Shown in pieces: positions 7,678 to 17,065 of a stretch of 64,000 nt of DNA. The notes beneath the pieces are model-generated. The model was not told the DNA's origin and did no database searches. It saw nothing but the letters and a program-made list of their open reading frames with translations. How positions within the stretch are numbered: the first letter of the stretch is position 1; each line of letters opens with the position of its first letter. Source of the DNA: Candidatus Pelagibacter communis (GTDB lineage Bacteria > Pseudomonadota > Alphaproteobacteria > Pelagibacterales > Pelagibacteraceae); the NCBI RefSeq assembly GCF_001179945.1, contig NZ_CVSG01000068.1, forward strand, positions 54,266 through 118,265, read 5' to 3'. Position numbers and translations under genes: made by a program.

Positions 7678-8853
7678 ATGAACTTTAAAAATATAAGCTT
7701 TCAAAGCAAAAAAATAAGAAATTTAATACCTCAAATCTTAATACTTACCGTATTATTTTCTGTAATAATTTATTTTGTTACCAATGTTCAAACTAACATG
7801 GGCAATCGGGGGATTGCTTTTGGATTTGGTTTTTTAAACCAAGAATCTTCATTTGATATAACTTTTTCACTTATAGATTATAATGGTTCATACTCATACG
7901 CTAGAGCTTTTCTTGTTGGTTTATTAAACACTCTTTTAGTTTCAGTAATAGGAATTTTTTTTGCTACTATCCTTGGTGTTATTGTTGGTGTCTCAAGGTT
8001 GTCTGATAATTATTTGATTTCTAAGGTAGCAGAATGGTATGTAGAGATCTTTAGAAATATTCCTCTTATTTTACAAATATTCTTTTGGTATTTTGCAGCA
8101 CTTAGGGCCCTCCCACTACCAAATGAAGCAATTAATTTTTATGATATTTCATTTTTAACAGTGAAAGGCTTTTATGTTCCAAAGTTCATATGGAATAATT
8201 TTAACTTCTTTATAATTGCGATAATAATTTCAATAACAGCAATTTATTTTTTAAGAAACTATGCTAGAAAGCAGAGAGAACAGTATGGTAGACAAGTTCC
8301 AGTATTTATATTTTCACTTTTAATTTTATTAACTTTTCCATTAATCTCATTTTTTTTATTTGATGTAAACCTTTCATTTGAATATCCAGTTTTAAAGCAG
8401 CTTTCACCTTCAATTTTTACTTTTGATGGTGGAGTAAACATCATTCCTGAACTGCTTGCATTGGCATTATCTTTATCAATGTACACAGCTACATTTATTG
8501 CTGAGAATGTTAGGGCGGGAATATTAGGAGTCGGCAAGGGACAAAAAGAAGCCGCATTAAGTATAGGATTAAATAAAAATCAAGTTTTGAAATTAGTGGT
8601 AATGCCTCAAGCTCTTAGAATTATAATTCCACCAACTACAAATCAGTACTTAAACTTAACAAAAAATTCGTCTTTGGCAGCTGCAATAGCTTATCCAGAT
8701 ATAGTGTTAGTTTTTGCAGGCACTGCTTTAATGCAAACAGGTAGAGCTATCGAAATAATTTCAATTACGATGCTAACTTATCTAAGTTTAAGTGTAGCTA
8801 TCTCTGTATTTATGAATTGGTATAACAAAAAAATGGCAATAAAAGAAAAATGA
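7678..8853 (+). CDS. aapQ: General L-amino acid ABC transporter permease AapQ
   Basis: A 391-residue inner-membrane permease of the polar amino acid family. The long N-terminal part with the block containing NRGIAFGFGFL is typical of AapQ, and the EAA loop EAALSIGLNKNQVLKLVVMP lies near residue 289. About eight hydrophobic segments are visible. It pairs with AapM to form the translocation path. The start at 7678 is 17 bases after the operon-internal hairpin, and the gene overlaps aapM by four bases (ATGA). Confidence 0.94.
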   Translation: MNFKNISFQSKKIRNLIPQILILTVLFSVIIYFVTNVQTNMGNRGIAFGFGFLNQESSFDITFSLIDYNGSYSYARAFLVGLLNTLLVSVIGIFFATILGVIVGVSRLSDNYLISKVAEWYVEIFRNIPLILQIFFWYFAALRALPLPNEAINFYDISFLTVKGFYVPKFIWNNFNFFIIAIIISITAIYFLRNYARKQREQYGRQVPVFIFSLLILLTFPLISFFLFDVNLSFEYPVLKQLSPSIFTFDGGVNIIPELLALALSLSMYTATFIAENVRAGILGVGKGQKEAALSIGLNKNQVLKLVVMPQALRIIIPPTTNQYLNLTKNSSLAAAIAYPDIVLVFAGTALMQTGRAIEIISITMLTYLSLSVAISVFMNWYNKKMAIKEK

Positions 8854-10103
8854 TGAATATTTTAAAACCTTCAAAGCAGAATCTCAAAACTTATTTACCT
8901 ATTGGTATTACCTTTATTTTTTTAAGTTTTTTAAATGTAATTCTAAATTCATTTTTTCAGTTTGATTTTGTAGGTTTCTTTCCAAAAGGCATAAGTTATT
9001 TTTTTCCATTAATATTTGGTTTTATTGGTTTTTTTCTTATTAGAGTGGAGTTTAGTGGATTAAGAACATTAGATTTATTAAACAAAAATATTAATTCAAG
9101 TAACTTTAATGCTATTTTAACTCTTTTAACTTTATTTATAATTATAAAGTCAATTTCACCTTTAATTAATTGGTTTTTTTTAGATGCAAATTTTATTGGA
9201 AGTTCAAAAGACGATTGTACTGGTCAAGGCGCTTGCTGGGTATTTATAAAAGTTTGGTTTAGAAGATTGATTTATGGTATGTACCCTGATCCTGAACAAT
9301 GGAGAATCAATACTGCTTTTTTATCTCTTTTTGCTCTGGTAGGAATTGCTTTTTTTTCACCAAGAAAAATTAAAAAATATTTTATCTTTTTTCTTATATT
9401 TATTTATCCTTTTATAGGAATCAAGCTAATTTCTGGAGGTGACTTTGGTCTTAAATATGTAGAGACTGCAGCTTGGGGTGGTTTGTCACTTACATTTATA
9501 ATTTCTGCTTTTGCAATAATTTTTTGTTTTCCTATTGGAGTCTTTTTAGCATTAGGCAGAAGATCTGATCTTCCTGCAATAAAATATATTTCTATTGGCT
9601 TTATTGAACTTTGGAGGGGTGTTCCATTAATAACAGTACTATTTATGGCGTCAGTAATGTTTCCAATGTTTTTGCCTGACGGTACGTTCATTGATAAATT
9701 AATTCGAGTATTGTTTGCTATTACTTTATTCGAGGCAGCTTATATGGCCGAAGTAGTCAGAGGTGGGCTTCAAGCTCTTCCAAAAGGTCAATACGAAGCT
9801 GCTAAGTCTTTAGGAATGGGGTATTGGAGAATGAATGCACTTATTATATTGCCTCAAGCTCTAAAATTAGTAATTCCAGGAATAGCAAATACACTACTAG
9901 CCTTAGTAAAAGATACACCATTAATTTTTGTGGTAGGGTTGATGGAATTAGCAGGTATGATAGGTTTAGCTAAGACTAATCCTAAATGGTTAGGTATGGC
10001 TATGGAAGGATATGTATTTGCAGGTTTAGTTTTTTGGGTTATATGTTATGCAATGAGTAGATACAGTCAAAACCTTGAAAAAAAGTTAAGCACAGAAAGA
10101 TAA
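8850..10103 (+). CDS. aapM: General L-amino acid ABC transporter permease AapM
   Basis: A 417-residue membrane partner of AapQ. It has an extended N-terminal hydrophobic region, then the conserved permease core with the EAA loop [20 protein letters not shown] near residue 312 and the family-typical [19 protein letters not shown]. It starts with two adjacent ATG codons inside the aapQ stop overlap, so translation is probably coupled. The segment around [12 protein letters not shown] resembles the periplasmic loop of AapM proteins. Confidence 0.94.
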   Translation: MMNILKPSKQNLKTYLPIGITFIFLSFLNVILNSFFQFDFVGFFPKGISYFFPLIFGFIGFFLIRVEFSGLRTLDLLNKNINSSNFNAILTLLTLFIIIKSISPLINWFFLDANFIGSSKDDCTGQGACWVFIKVWFRRLIYGMYPDPEQWRINTAFLSLFALVGIAFFSPRKIKKYFIFFLIFIYPFIGIKLISGGDFGLKYVETAAWGGLSLTFIISAFAIIFCFPIGVFLALGRRSDLPAIKYISIGFIELWRGVPLITVLFMASVMFPMFLPDGTFIDKLIRVLFAITLFEAAYMAEVVRGGLQALPKGQYEAAKSLGMGYWRMNALIILPQALKLVIPGIANTLLALVKDTPLIFVVGLMELAGMIGLAKTNPKWLGMAMEGYVFAGLVFWVICYAMSRYSQNLEKKLSTER

Positions 10104-10104
10104 A

Positions 10105-10836
10105 ATGGGAAAAATAATTGAGTTAAAAAAAGTTAACAAATGGTTTGATAAATTTCAGGTATTAAAAGATATTGATCTTGAGGTTGCTCCACAAGAAAAA
10201 ATAGTTATTTGTGGACCGTCTGGCTCAGGAAAATCGACTTTAATTAGATGCATCAATAGACTAGAGGAACATCAAGAGGGAAATATTATTGTTGACGGCA
10301 CAGAATTAGCTGAGAACACTAAAAATATTGAAAAGATAAGAGCTGAAGTTGGTATGGTATTTCAGCAATTTAATTTATTTCCTCATCTTTCAATTTTAGA
10401 TAACTGTACTTTAGCACCTATTTGGGTAAAAAAGTTACCTAAAAAAAAAGCTGAGGAAGTTGCAATGAAAAATTTAACAAGAGTTCAAATAGATGATCAA
10501 GCCCTAAAATTTCCGGGCCAACTTTCAGGAGGTCAACAACAAAGGGCAGCTATTGCTAGAGCACTTTGTATGGAACCGAAAATTATGTTATTTGATGAAC
10601 CTACTTCCGCATTAGATCCAGAAATGATTAAAGAGGTATTAGATGTAATGGTCGATTTAGCAAAAGGTGGAATGACTATGATAGTAGTTACTCACGAAAT
10701 GGGTTTTGCTAAGGAAGTTGCAGACTATATGATTTTTATGGATGAAGGAAAAATAGTTGAAAGAGCAAAAACAAAAGAATTTTTTGAAAATCCAAAATCA
10801 GATCGTACTAAACTATTTCTAAGTCAAATATTATAA
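10105..10836 (+). CDS. aapP: General L-amino acid ABC transporter ATP-binding protein AapP
   Basis: A 243-residue ABC ATPase of the polar amino acid class. Walker [10 protein letters not shown] is near 37-45, the Q-loop [11 protein letters not shown] near 90, signature [15 protein letters not shown] near 139, Walker [14 protein letters not shown] near 157 and the switch histidine VVTHEMGFA near 196. It starts one base after aapM and completes the aapJQMP set. Its last six bases overlap the 3' end of the convergent cysteine-synthase-type gene, leaving no room for a terminator. Confidence 0.95.
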   Translation: MGKIIELKKVNKWFDKFQVLKDIDLEVAPQEKIVICGPSGSGKSTLIRCINRLEEHQEGNIIVDGTELAENTKNIEKIRAEVGMVFQQFNLFPHLSILDNCTLAPIWVKKLPKKKAEEVAMKNLTRVQIDDQALKFPGQLSGGQQQRAAIARALCMEPKIMLFDEPTSALDPEMIKEVLDVMVDLAKGGMTMIVVTHEMGFAKEVADYMIFMDEGKIVERAKTKEFFENPKSDRTKLFLSQIL

Positions 10837-11826
10837 CCATTTTGGTATTGGTAAATTTTTACTTTTTAAAAATTCTTTATTAAAGATTTTACTAGCATAT
10901 CTTTTCCCATGATCGCAAAGAATAGTAACTATAGTTTTTCCAGGACCCATTTTTTTTGCTAACTTAATAGCCCCAGCGATATTTATACCTGAAGATCCAC
11001 CTAGTATAATTTTTTGCTTCTCTATTAATTCATACACTATATTTAAAGCCTCAGTGTCGTTTGTTTGAAAAGCATCATCAACTAATGCCTTTTCAAAATT
11101 TTTTGTTATTCTCGCAGTTCCAATACCTTCAGTTATCGAGTTACCTGAGCTTTCTAATTTGTTATTCTTAATATGAGAGAATAGTGAAGAACCCATCGGA
11201 TCTGATAAAGCAATCTTAATATTTTTATTCTTATTTTTTAATCCTATTGATACTCCTGCTAAAGTTCCACCTGTCCCAACAGCACAAGTAAAACCATCGA
11301 CCGTACCGGCAGTCTGTTCCCAAATTTCTTCTGCGGTTGTTTTGATATGAGCATCAGTATTAATAACATTATCAAACTGATTGGCCCAGTATACTCCACT
11401 TTTACTTTTTTTATTTAAATCCTCAGCGATTTGTTTCGATTGTTTAATGTAATTTTTAGGATTTGAGTAAGGAACAGCATCAACTTCAATTAATTCAGCG
11501 CCTAATTTTTTGAGAGTTTCTTTCTTCTCTACTGACTGGGTATTTGGAATTACTATTTTTAATTTAAGGTCATATTCTTTACAGACTACAGCTAAACCTA
11601 TTCCAGTGTTACCAGCTGTTCCCTCAACTATTATACCACCTCTTGATATCAATTTTCTTTTAATTGCATCCTCAACAATAAATAATGCCGCTCTGTCTTT
11701 TACAGATTCTCCAGGGTTTAAATATTCAGCCTTTCCGAAAATATTACAGCCAGTTAAATCTGAGGCTTGTTTTAACTTTACTAATGGTGTATTCCCAATT
11801 TGAGAAATTATAGAACTAGTTTCCAT
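10831..11826 (-). CDS. Cysteine synthase family PLP enzyme
   Basis: A 331-residue fold-type II PLP enzyme. The Schiff-base lysine is K43 in ESVKDRAA, the substrate loop is EGTAGNTG (residues about 66-73, where classic CysK has TSGNTG), the phosphate loop is GTGGTLAG near 183, and the C-terminal [11 protein letters not shown] is present. This variant is found in alphaproteobacterial cysteine synthase A-type proteins, which make cysteine from O-acetylserine and sulfide. A related beta-replacing activity cannot be excluded. It converges on aapP and is divergent from the secreted hypothetical protein with only 12 bases between starts. Confidence 0.82.
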   Translation of the reverse strand: METSSIISQIGNTPLVKLKQASDLTGCNIFGKAEYLNPGESVKDRAALFIVEDAIKRKLISRGGIIVEGTAGNTGIGLAVVCKEYDLKLKIVIPNTQSVEKKETLKKLGAELIEVDAVPYSNPKNYIKQSKQIAEDLNKKSKSGVYWANQFDNVINTDAHIKTTAEEIWEQTAGTVDGFTCAVGTGGTLAGVSIGLKNKNKNIKIALSDPMGSSLFSHIKNNKLESSGNSITEGIGTARITKNFEKALVDDAFQTNDTEALNIVYELIEKQKIILGGSSGINIAGAIKLAKKMGPGKTIVTILCDHGKRYASKIFNKEFLKSKNLPIPKWL

Positions 11827-11838
11827 ATCATTAAATAT

Positions 11839-12522
11839 ATGAAAAAATACATACTTTCAATTGCTTTAATATTTTTTTCAACTTTAAATATAAATGCTCA
11901 CGTAGATCACTATTCAAAATATAATTATTTGGAATATGAATTATTCAGAAATAACAAATCTATAGGCTATCATATCTATAAATTTCAAAGAAATGGGAAT
12001 GATTTGACTATTAGCAACGAAGTAAGTTTTAAAATTACAAAGCTAGGTGTAAATCTTTATAATTATTATGCTAAGGGGGTTGAAAAATATAAAGATGGAA
12101 TTTTTTCAGGTTTTAATTCAGAAACAAATCAAAATAAAAAAGAAAAATATGTGAAAATCACAGTTGATACAAAAGACAAAGATTTAGTTATCGATGGCTC
12201 ATCTTTTAAAGGAAAAGTAGATAAAGACATGATTATTGGAACTTGGTGGAACCATGAAATTGTTAGTAAGAAAGCTCAAATTAGTGCGGTTTCAGGTCGA
12301 ATAATAGAACAAAAAGTGGAATTTAAGGGCAAGGAAGATGTTAAAATTGGAGGAAAAGTATACAAAACATTAAGATTTAATTTTAGCTCATCTGACCCAA
12401 GTTTATCTAAAGATAAAAAACTTAACACTGACATTTGGTACGAAGAAAATACTTTTCTGTGGGTGAAAGCTGCTTTCGATAAAACAGGATATTGGGAATA
12501 TAGGTTAAAAAAAGTAAAATAA
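11839..12522 (+). CDS. Secreted hypothetical protein (DUF6134/DUF3108-like)
   Basis: A 227-residue protein from ATG 11839. An earlier in-frame start at 11800 lies within the neighbouring gene and would bury the signal peptide. The N-terminus MKKYILSIALIFFSTLNINA is a clear signal peptide. The mature part is beta-rich, with YELFRNNKSIGYHIYKF, a GTWWNHEIV block near 130 and a tryptophan/tyrosine-rich end (IWYEENTFLWVKAAF). This looks like the lipocalin-like periplasmic proteins grouped as DUF6134/DUF3108. No catalytic residues are identifiable. The family name is from memory, not a search. Confidence 0.65.
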   Translation: MKKYILSIALIFFSTLNINAHVDHYSKYNYLEYELFRNNKSIGYHIYKFQRNGNDLTISNEVSFKITKLGVNLYNYYAKGVEKYKDGIFSGFNSETNQNKKEKYVKITVDTKDKDLVIDGSSFKGKVDKDMIIGTWWNHEIVSKKAQISAVSGRIIEQKVEFKGKEDVKIGGKVYKTLRFNFSSSDPSLSKDKKLNTDIWYEENTFLWVKAAFDKTGYWEYRLKKVK

Positions 12523-12665
12523 TTAAATTTTGGTCTTTATTTTTTAACTTTAGTCAATACTAAATATATGGTTTTTTAGCACTTCTGACCCCCAAAAAAA
12601 ATAAATTATTTCTATTGCCAAAAAGTTCATTTTGAGGTTCTATATTTAAAATTTTAGGGAGTTCC

Positions 12666-13031
12666 ATGGAAGAAAATTTTAATGTTCACTTAGGTAAGAA
12701 GTTGAGATTGCGAAGATTATCTTTAGGATTAACTCAAACAAAAGTTGCACAAGCAATAAACGTTACTTTCCAACAAATTCAAAAATACGAGAAGGGCACC
12801 AACGGTGTAAGCTCTAACAGATTAATGCAATTATCTCAGTTTTTAAAGGTTCCAATTATATATTTCTTTGAGGATTTTAAAGAATTTAAAGATGTTATTT
12901 CAAACTCAGATGCTAATGATGATTTAAACTATTCATTCTTGAGTAGAACTTTCGCTTCGTTGTCTAAATTGCAAAAAGAAAAAATTTTGCAGATTTTAAA
13001 CAATACATCAAAATTTGAAAAAGTTGGATAA
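12666..13031 (+). CDS. XRE-family transcriptional regulator
   Basis: A 121-residue protein with an N-terminal helix-turn-helix of the Cro/C1 type (LTQTKVAQAINVTFQQIQKY, about residues 21-40) in the context GKKLRLRRLSLGLTQ and MQLSQFLKVPIIYFFEDF. This layout matches a short single-HTH regulator conserved across alphaproteobacteria. The C-terminal 45 residues are polar and lack a recognisable ligand domain. It stands alone after a 143-base spacer and is followed one base later by the end of tRNA-Asn on the other strand. Targets are unknown. Confidence 0.85.
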   Translation: MEENFNVHLGKKLRLRRLSLGLTQTKVAQAINVTFQQIQKYEKGTNGVSSNRLMQLSQFLKVPIIYFFEDFKEFKDVISNSDANDDLNYSFLSRTFASLSKLQKEKILQILNNTSKFEKVG

Positions 13032-13032
13032 T

Positions 13033-13108
13033 TGGCTCCTCGGGCAGGACTCGAACCTGCGACCAATTGATTAACAGTCAACTGCTCTACCAACTGAGCT
13101 ACCGAGGA
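13033..13108 (-). tRNA. tRNA-Asn (anticodon GTT)
   Basis: Read on the minus strand: acceptor TCCTCGG/CCGAGGA, D stem GCTC/GAGC, anticodon loop CTGTTAA (GTT), T stem GCAGG/CCTGC with loop TTCGAGT, and encoded CCA. It is 76 bases long. It lies downstream of tRNA-Cys on the same strand and is probably cotranscribed with it. Confidence 0.97.
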
Positions 13109-13156
13109 ATAAATGGCAACATACTTTTTTTAATATAATAAAACAACTAATTTTTT

Positions 13157-13230
13157 TGGAGGCCACGCCCAGAATCGAACTGGGATAAAAGGATTTGCAA
13201 TCCTCTGCGTAACCATTCCGCCACGTGGCC
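13157..13230 (-). tRNA. tRNA-Cys (anticodon GCA)
   Basis: Read on the minus strand: acceptor GGCCACG/CGTGGCC, anticodon stem GAGGA with loop TTGCAAA (GCA), T loop TTCGATT, discriminator T and encoded CCA. It is 74 bases long. It starts 28 bases after the ABC ATPase stop on the same strand. Confidence 0.96.
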
Positions 13231-13247
13231 ATTCTTAAAGATAAAAT

Positions 13248-13263
13248 CATGATAAGTATCATG
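13248..13263. repeat. 16-bp palindrome over the end of the sugar ATPase gene
   Basis: CATGATA (13248-13254) and TATCATG (13257-13263) are perfect inverted repeats around AG. The dyad covers the stop codon of the minus-strand ATPase gene and lies 18 bases upstream of tRNA-Cys. It could be an operator-like dyad or a processing signal. There is no T-tract of terminator type on the minus strand side. Confidence 0.3.
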
Positions 13264-14314
13264 TTTTAAATCTGTTCTTATTGTTATCGAATAAATATAA
13301 CTTATTTCTTGGTAAGTAAATTGTAATATTTTTATCTTTAATATTTTTACTGGATTTTATTCTTATTTCTGTATCATTTAAGTATGTGTATATAATTTTT
13401 TCTGATCCTAGGTTTTCAATTAGTTCGACAGTAATTTCAACTGCTATTTCACTTTTATTTTCCAAAGAGATATCTTCTGGTCTAATTCCAACATAAATAT
13501 CATTAATAAAATTCGAGTTTTCAAATTTAATTATATTATTGAACAAATTTAAAGTATTTTTATTTACAATATCTTCTTTTTCGATTTTTATAATATTCAT
13601 TTTTGGATTACCAATGAACTCAGCTACAAAAACGTTCTTTGGATTATTGTAAATGTCATTCGGAGTACCAAACTGTTCGATATTTCCTTTGTTCATAATT
13701 ACGATTTTGTCAGCTAGAGTCATTGCCTCTATTTGATCATGAGTTACATAAATAATATTGCTTTTAAGTTTTTTATGTAATTTTGATATTTCAACTCTCA
13801 TCTCTGATCTTAGAGCTGCATCAAGATTTGAAAGCGGTTCATCGAATAAGAATAATTTAGGATTTCTTGTAATTGCCCTACCAATAGCAACTCTTTGTCT
13901 TTGTCCACCAGATAATTCCTTTGGTCTTCGATTCAAAAGGTCTTCAATCTTTAAGATTTTTGCAGCCTCAGTTACTTTCTCTTTTATTTGATCTTTTGAA
14001 ATTTTTTCAGATTTTAAACCAAAAGAGATGTTTTCAAAAACATTCATATGAGGATACAAAGCATAAGACTGGAAAACCATTGCGATTTGTCTTTTTGAAG
14101 GCAATAAATTATTTAAAAGATTATTTTCTAAAAGTATTTTACCGTAATCAATTTTTTCTAACCCAGCTATCATTCTTAATAGCGTAGATTTTCCGCAACC
14201 AGATGGACCCAACAATACTATAAATTTCCCCTTTTCAACCTCCAGGTTAAATTTACTAATTACATTGTTTTCACCAAAAGATTTGTCTATATCTTCAAAT
14301 TTTAAAAAGGCCAT
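13259..14314 (-). CDS. Carbohydrate ABC transporter ATP-binding protein (UgpC/MalK family)
   Basis: A 351-residue sugar-importer ATPase. Walker A GPSGCGKST is at about 36-44, Q-loop MVFQSYALYPHM near 81, signature LSGGQRQRVAIGRA near 134, Walker B LFLFDEPLSNLDA near 155 and the switch VTHDQIEAMTLAD near 191. A C-terminal OB-type/TOBE domain follows (VGIRPEDISLE). It is divergent from the matching binding protein across a 120-base shared regulatory region and is the only ATPase in the cluster, so it should serve the two permeases. MalK/UgpC paralogues are hard to tell apart by sequence alone. Confidence 0.9.
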   Translation of the reverse strand: MAFLKFEDIDKSFGENNVISKFNLEVEKGKFIVLLGPSGCGKSTLLRMIAGLEKIDYGKILLENNLLNNLLPSKRQIAMVFQSYALYPHMNVFENISFGLKSEKISKDQIKEKVTEAAKILKIEDLLNRRPKELSGGQRQRVAIGRAITRNPKLFLFDEPLSNLDAALRSEMRVEISKLHKKLKSNIIYVTHDQIEAMTLADKIVIMNKGNIEQFGTPNDIYNNPKNVFVAEFIGNPKMNIIKIEKEDIVNKNTLNLFNNIIKFENSNFINDIYVGIRPEDISLENKSEIAVEITVELIENLGSEKIIYTYLNDTEIRIKSSKNIKDKNITIYLPRNKLYLFDNNKNRFKT

Positions 14315-14424
14315 ATTTTAACAAATTCTAAAATCTTTAATTTTATCAAATCTCGTATGCATTAAAATCATAGAAGATTTTTTATCCATCTTGTTAAACT
14401 TAAAGCATTATTTAAATAATTAAT

Positions 14425-14430
14425 AGGAGG
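14425..14430 (+). promoter_or_regulatory. Consensus Shine-Dalgarno of the sugar binding protein
   Basis: A perfect AGGAGG sits four bases before ATG 14435. Most genes in this window have no recognisable Shine-Dalgarno, so this points to strong translation of the binding protein and fixes its start. Confidence 0.8.
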
Positions 14431-14434
14431 AAAG

Positions 14435-15757
14435 ATGAAAAAATTATTAACATTCATTTTTGCTTTAACTTTATTAACGTCTAATAGTTTTGCAGATATA
14501 ACTTTTTGGACTACTGAAGTTCAACCAGCAAGAATGGAAAAACAAATGGAGATGGCTAAATCATTTGAATCTAAGACTGGTATAAAAGTTGAAGTTATAC
14601 CGGTAGAGGAAAAAGATTTAGGCTCTAGAGCTACTGCAGCCGCAGCCGCAGGAAATCTTCCTGATGTGATCTATCACACACTTCAATATGTCTTACCTTG
14701 GGCTGAAGCAGGTATACTTGATGTAAATGCTAATAATGATGTTGTTAAAAGTTTAGGAAAGAAAACTTTTGCTCCAGGAGCATTAAACATGGCAAAGAAG
14801 GGTGGAAAAATTGCTGCTGTACCAGTTGACGGCTGGACACAAATGGTAGTTTATAGAAAAGACTTATTCAAACAAGCAGGTCTTGAACCGCCAACAAGTT
14901 ATGAAAATATTACAAAAGCTGTAAAAGCTCTTTCAGGCGGAGACATGTTTGGATTTGTAGCTGCAACTAAAACTGACGAAAACTTTATGAGCCAAGTTCT
15001 TGAACATGTTCTTTTAGCAAATGGTGTTAACTTTGTTAAAAAGGGTGGAACAAAAAAACAAGGAAAAGCTCTTAAAAACTCTTTAGAGTTTTATAAAGTT
15101 ATAGCTAAAGCGAGTCCTCCTGGAGAATTATTCTGGAAACAATCTAGGGAGTTATACTTTGCTGGTAAAACACCAATGATAATTTGGTCACCGTTTATCA
15201 TGGATGAATTAGCTGGACTAAGAGATTCAGCTCCACCAACAATAAACAGCGATCCAACATCACCTGAACTTGCTTCTAAAACTGGTTTCATAACGAATTT
15301 TAGTGGACCAAATAACAAGAAAGGTGCTGCATGGGCAGATGTAAGATATTTCGGTATTACAGCTGATGCAGATACTGATGAAGCTAAAAAGTTTGTTGAG
15401 TATTCTATGGACGAAGGTTACACAAGCACGCTAGCAATCGCTCCTGAGGGTAAATTTCCTGTAAGAAGAGGAAATTCTTCAGATCCTGCTGCATTTACAA
15501 AAGCTTGGAGTAAATTACCAGTTGGTGTAGATAGAAAAAAACCATTAACTGAACTTTATTCACCAGATGTAATCAATAACATTGTTGCTGGATTAGATAC
15601 TGCAAACAGATGGGGTGTAAAAGAAGGGGAGCTTTCTAGAGCATCAAAAATAATCAATGCCCAATTCTTGAATAGAATTACAAGAGAATACATTGATGAC
15701 CAGATAACTGTTGATGAGGCAGTTAAAAAAATTAACGCAGAATTAGCAAAATTCTAG
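14435..15757 (+). CDS. Carbohydrate/compatible-solute ABC transporter substrate-binding protein
   Basis: A 440-residue family-1 extracellular solute-binding protein. A signal peptide ends near residue 20 (LLTSNSFA, then D). The body has FWTTEVQPARMEKQMEMAKS, then GNLPDVIYH, VPVDGWTQMVVYRKDLF and the IWSPFIMDELAG block typical of oligosaccharide binding proteins. It is preceded by a perfect AGGAGG and followed by a 14-bp hairpin, both signs of high expression. Context with a GH63-type hydrolase suggests a glycosylated small solute such as glucosylglycerate or another alpha-glucoside as ligand; this is inference. Confidence 0.88.
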   Translation: MKKLLTFIFALTLLTSNSFADITFWTTEVQPARMEKQMEMAKSFESKTGIKVEVIPVEEKDLGSRATAAAAAGNLPDVIYHTLQYVLPWAEAGILDVNANNDVVKSLGKKTFAPGALNMAKKGGKIAAVPVDGWTQMVVYRKDLFKQAGLEPPTSYENITKAVKALSGGDMFGFVAATKTDENFMSQVLEHVLLANGVNFVKKGGTKKQGKALKNSLEFYKVIAKASPPGELFWKQSRELYFAGKTPMIIWSPFIMDELAGLRDSAPPTINSDPTSPELASKTGFITNFSGPNNKKGAAWADVRYFGITADADTDEAKKFVEYSMDEGYTSTLAIAPEGKFPVRRGNSSDPAAFTKAWSKLPVGVDRKKPLTELYSPDVINNIVAGLDTANRWGVKEGELSRASKIINAQFLNRITREYIDDQITVDEAVKKINAELAKF

Positions 15758-15770
15758 CAAATTTATTTCT

Positions 15771-15803
15771 TAAAAGCGGATAATAAGATATTATCCGCTT
15801 TTA
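15771..15803 (+). terminator. 14-bp hairpin between sugar binding protein and permease
   Basis: TAAAAGCGGATAAT (15771-15784) and ATTATCCGCTTTTA (15790-15803) form a perfect 14-bp stem with a five-base loop. The last stem base is one base before the permease ATG at 15805. Only a short T run lies within the stem, so termination would be partial. It probably protects the binding-protein mRNA and limits permease translation by masking the region upstream of its start. Confidence 0.75.
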
Positions 15804-15804
15804 A

Positions 15805-17065
15805 ATGAGCACTACATTATCAAAATTAGAAAAAAGGACAGCTTACACACTTATTTTACCAGCTGTATGTTTAGTTTTTGCAATTATTTTATTTCCAATT
15901 TTTGCAAACGTTTGGATTAGTTTTAAAGAAGTTGAACTCAAAGATATAAGAATACCCGAGCCTAGGGCAAAAAAAATTGTTAAAAATATACAAGATAGCA
16001 ATTCTGAATTAAAAATTATCTATAAATTAAGAAATAGTTCTCTAATCCAAGATATTAGACAAGTTAGATTTTCAGATAAATTACCTAAAAATATTGATCC
16101 AGTAAATTTGGATAAAAGATGTGAATTCAAGTCACAAAAAGTTAAATGTTTTTTTGGAGATTGGGAAGCAGGATATCGTGAAAATTTTGAAATATTTGTA
16201 AAAGACGTAAATAATGATGCTATTAATAGTAAAGATATAAAATCTAGTAAACCAGATTTGAGTGGAAAATCAAATAATATTTTATTGACTACTGATTTTA
16301 CTTTTAAAAATTTTAAAAATGTTTTCATAAATAGCAATTTTGTTGAGCTTTTAATGACAACTTTTTACTTTACTTTTTTTTGGAACACTTGGAGCTATTT
16401 TACTTGGCATATTTGCTGCTCAACTTGTAAATCAAAAATTTTATGGAAGAACTTTTATGCGAAGTATACTGCTTTTTCCCTACGTAGGACCTGTGGTTGC
16501 TTTGGCTTATACTTGGACTTTACTCTTAGATCCTAATAGCGGTACGATAAATTCTCTTCTTGTTAATTACGGAGTCATTGAAAAACCTATAAATTTACTT
16601 GGACAAAAGTATTTAATTGTTAATATTTTAGGATTTGAGTTGAAACTTAGATTAGCATTGACAACAGTTATATTTTTTGAGATTTGGCGATATTTTCCTT
16701 TAGCTTTTTTATTTATATTAGCTAGACTACAAGCTATTCCAAAGGATCTTTATGAGGCCGCGGATGTAGATGGTGCTGGGCCATTTAGAAAATTCTTTTA
16801 TATTACTCTTCCACAAATTACAGCGATTTTATCAATATTATTTATGATTAGATTTATTTGGAACTTTAATAAATTTGAAGATATATTTTTGTTAACAGGC
16901 GGTGCTTCGGGTACTTTAACGTTACCAATAAGCGTTTATCAACAGGGATTTGCAGTATCAAATATTGGCATGGGTTCAGCAGTTTCAATAGTAATCGTAT
17001 TATTATTAATATCTTTTATGATTATTTATTTTAAATTAATTGGAAAAAAGGCAAATGAAATTTAA
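15805..17065 (+). pseudogene. Carbohydrate ABC transporter permease 1, frameshifted in a T8 run
   Basis: Two frames together encode one MalF/UgpA-type permease. Frame 1 runs from ATG 15805 and reads correctly to TTFYFTFF. At the eight-T run 16374-16381 the sense continues in frame 2 (GTLGAILLGIFAAQLV), through LFPYVGPVVALAYTW and the EAA loop YEAADVDGAGPFRKFFYITL to the TAA at 17063-17065. The span is 1261 bases, exactly one more than 420 codons, so deleting one T restores a 419-residue protein. Between TM1 and TM2 there is an unusual insert of about 130 residues, probably periplasmic. It may be a sequencing error, a real lesion or slippage; the rest of the cluster is intact. Confidence 0.85.

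Noticed and set aside
11800..11838. Upstream start for the secreted hypothetical protein
   Set aside because: It would place 13 residues before a normal signal peptide and overlap the divergent cysteine-synthase-type gene; ATG 11839 gives the proper signal peptide.
13071..13262. A 63-codon minus-strand frame crossing tRNA-Asn and tRNA-Cys
   Set aside because: It reads through two clear cloverleaf tRNAs and has no protein-like features.
16457..17065. Separate 202-residue permease gene
   Set aside because: Its beginning lacks the first membrane helices and starts in the middle of a conserved permease core that is continuous with the preceding frame; it is the second half of one frameshifted gene.
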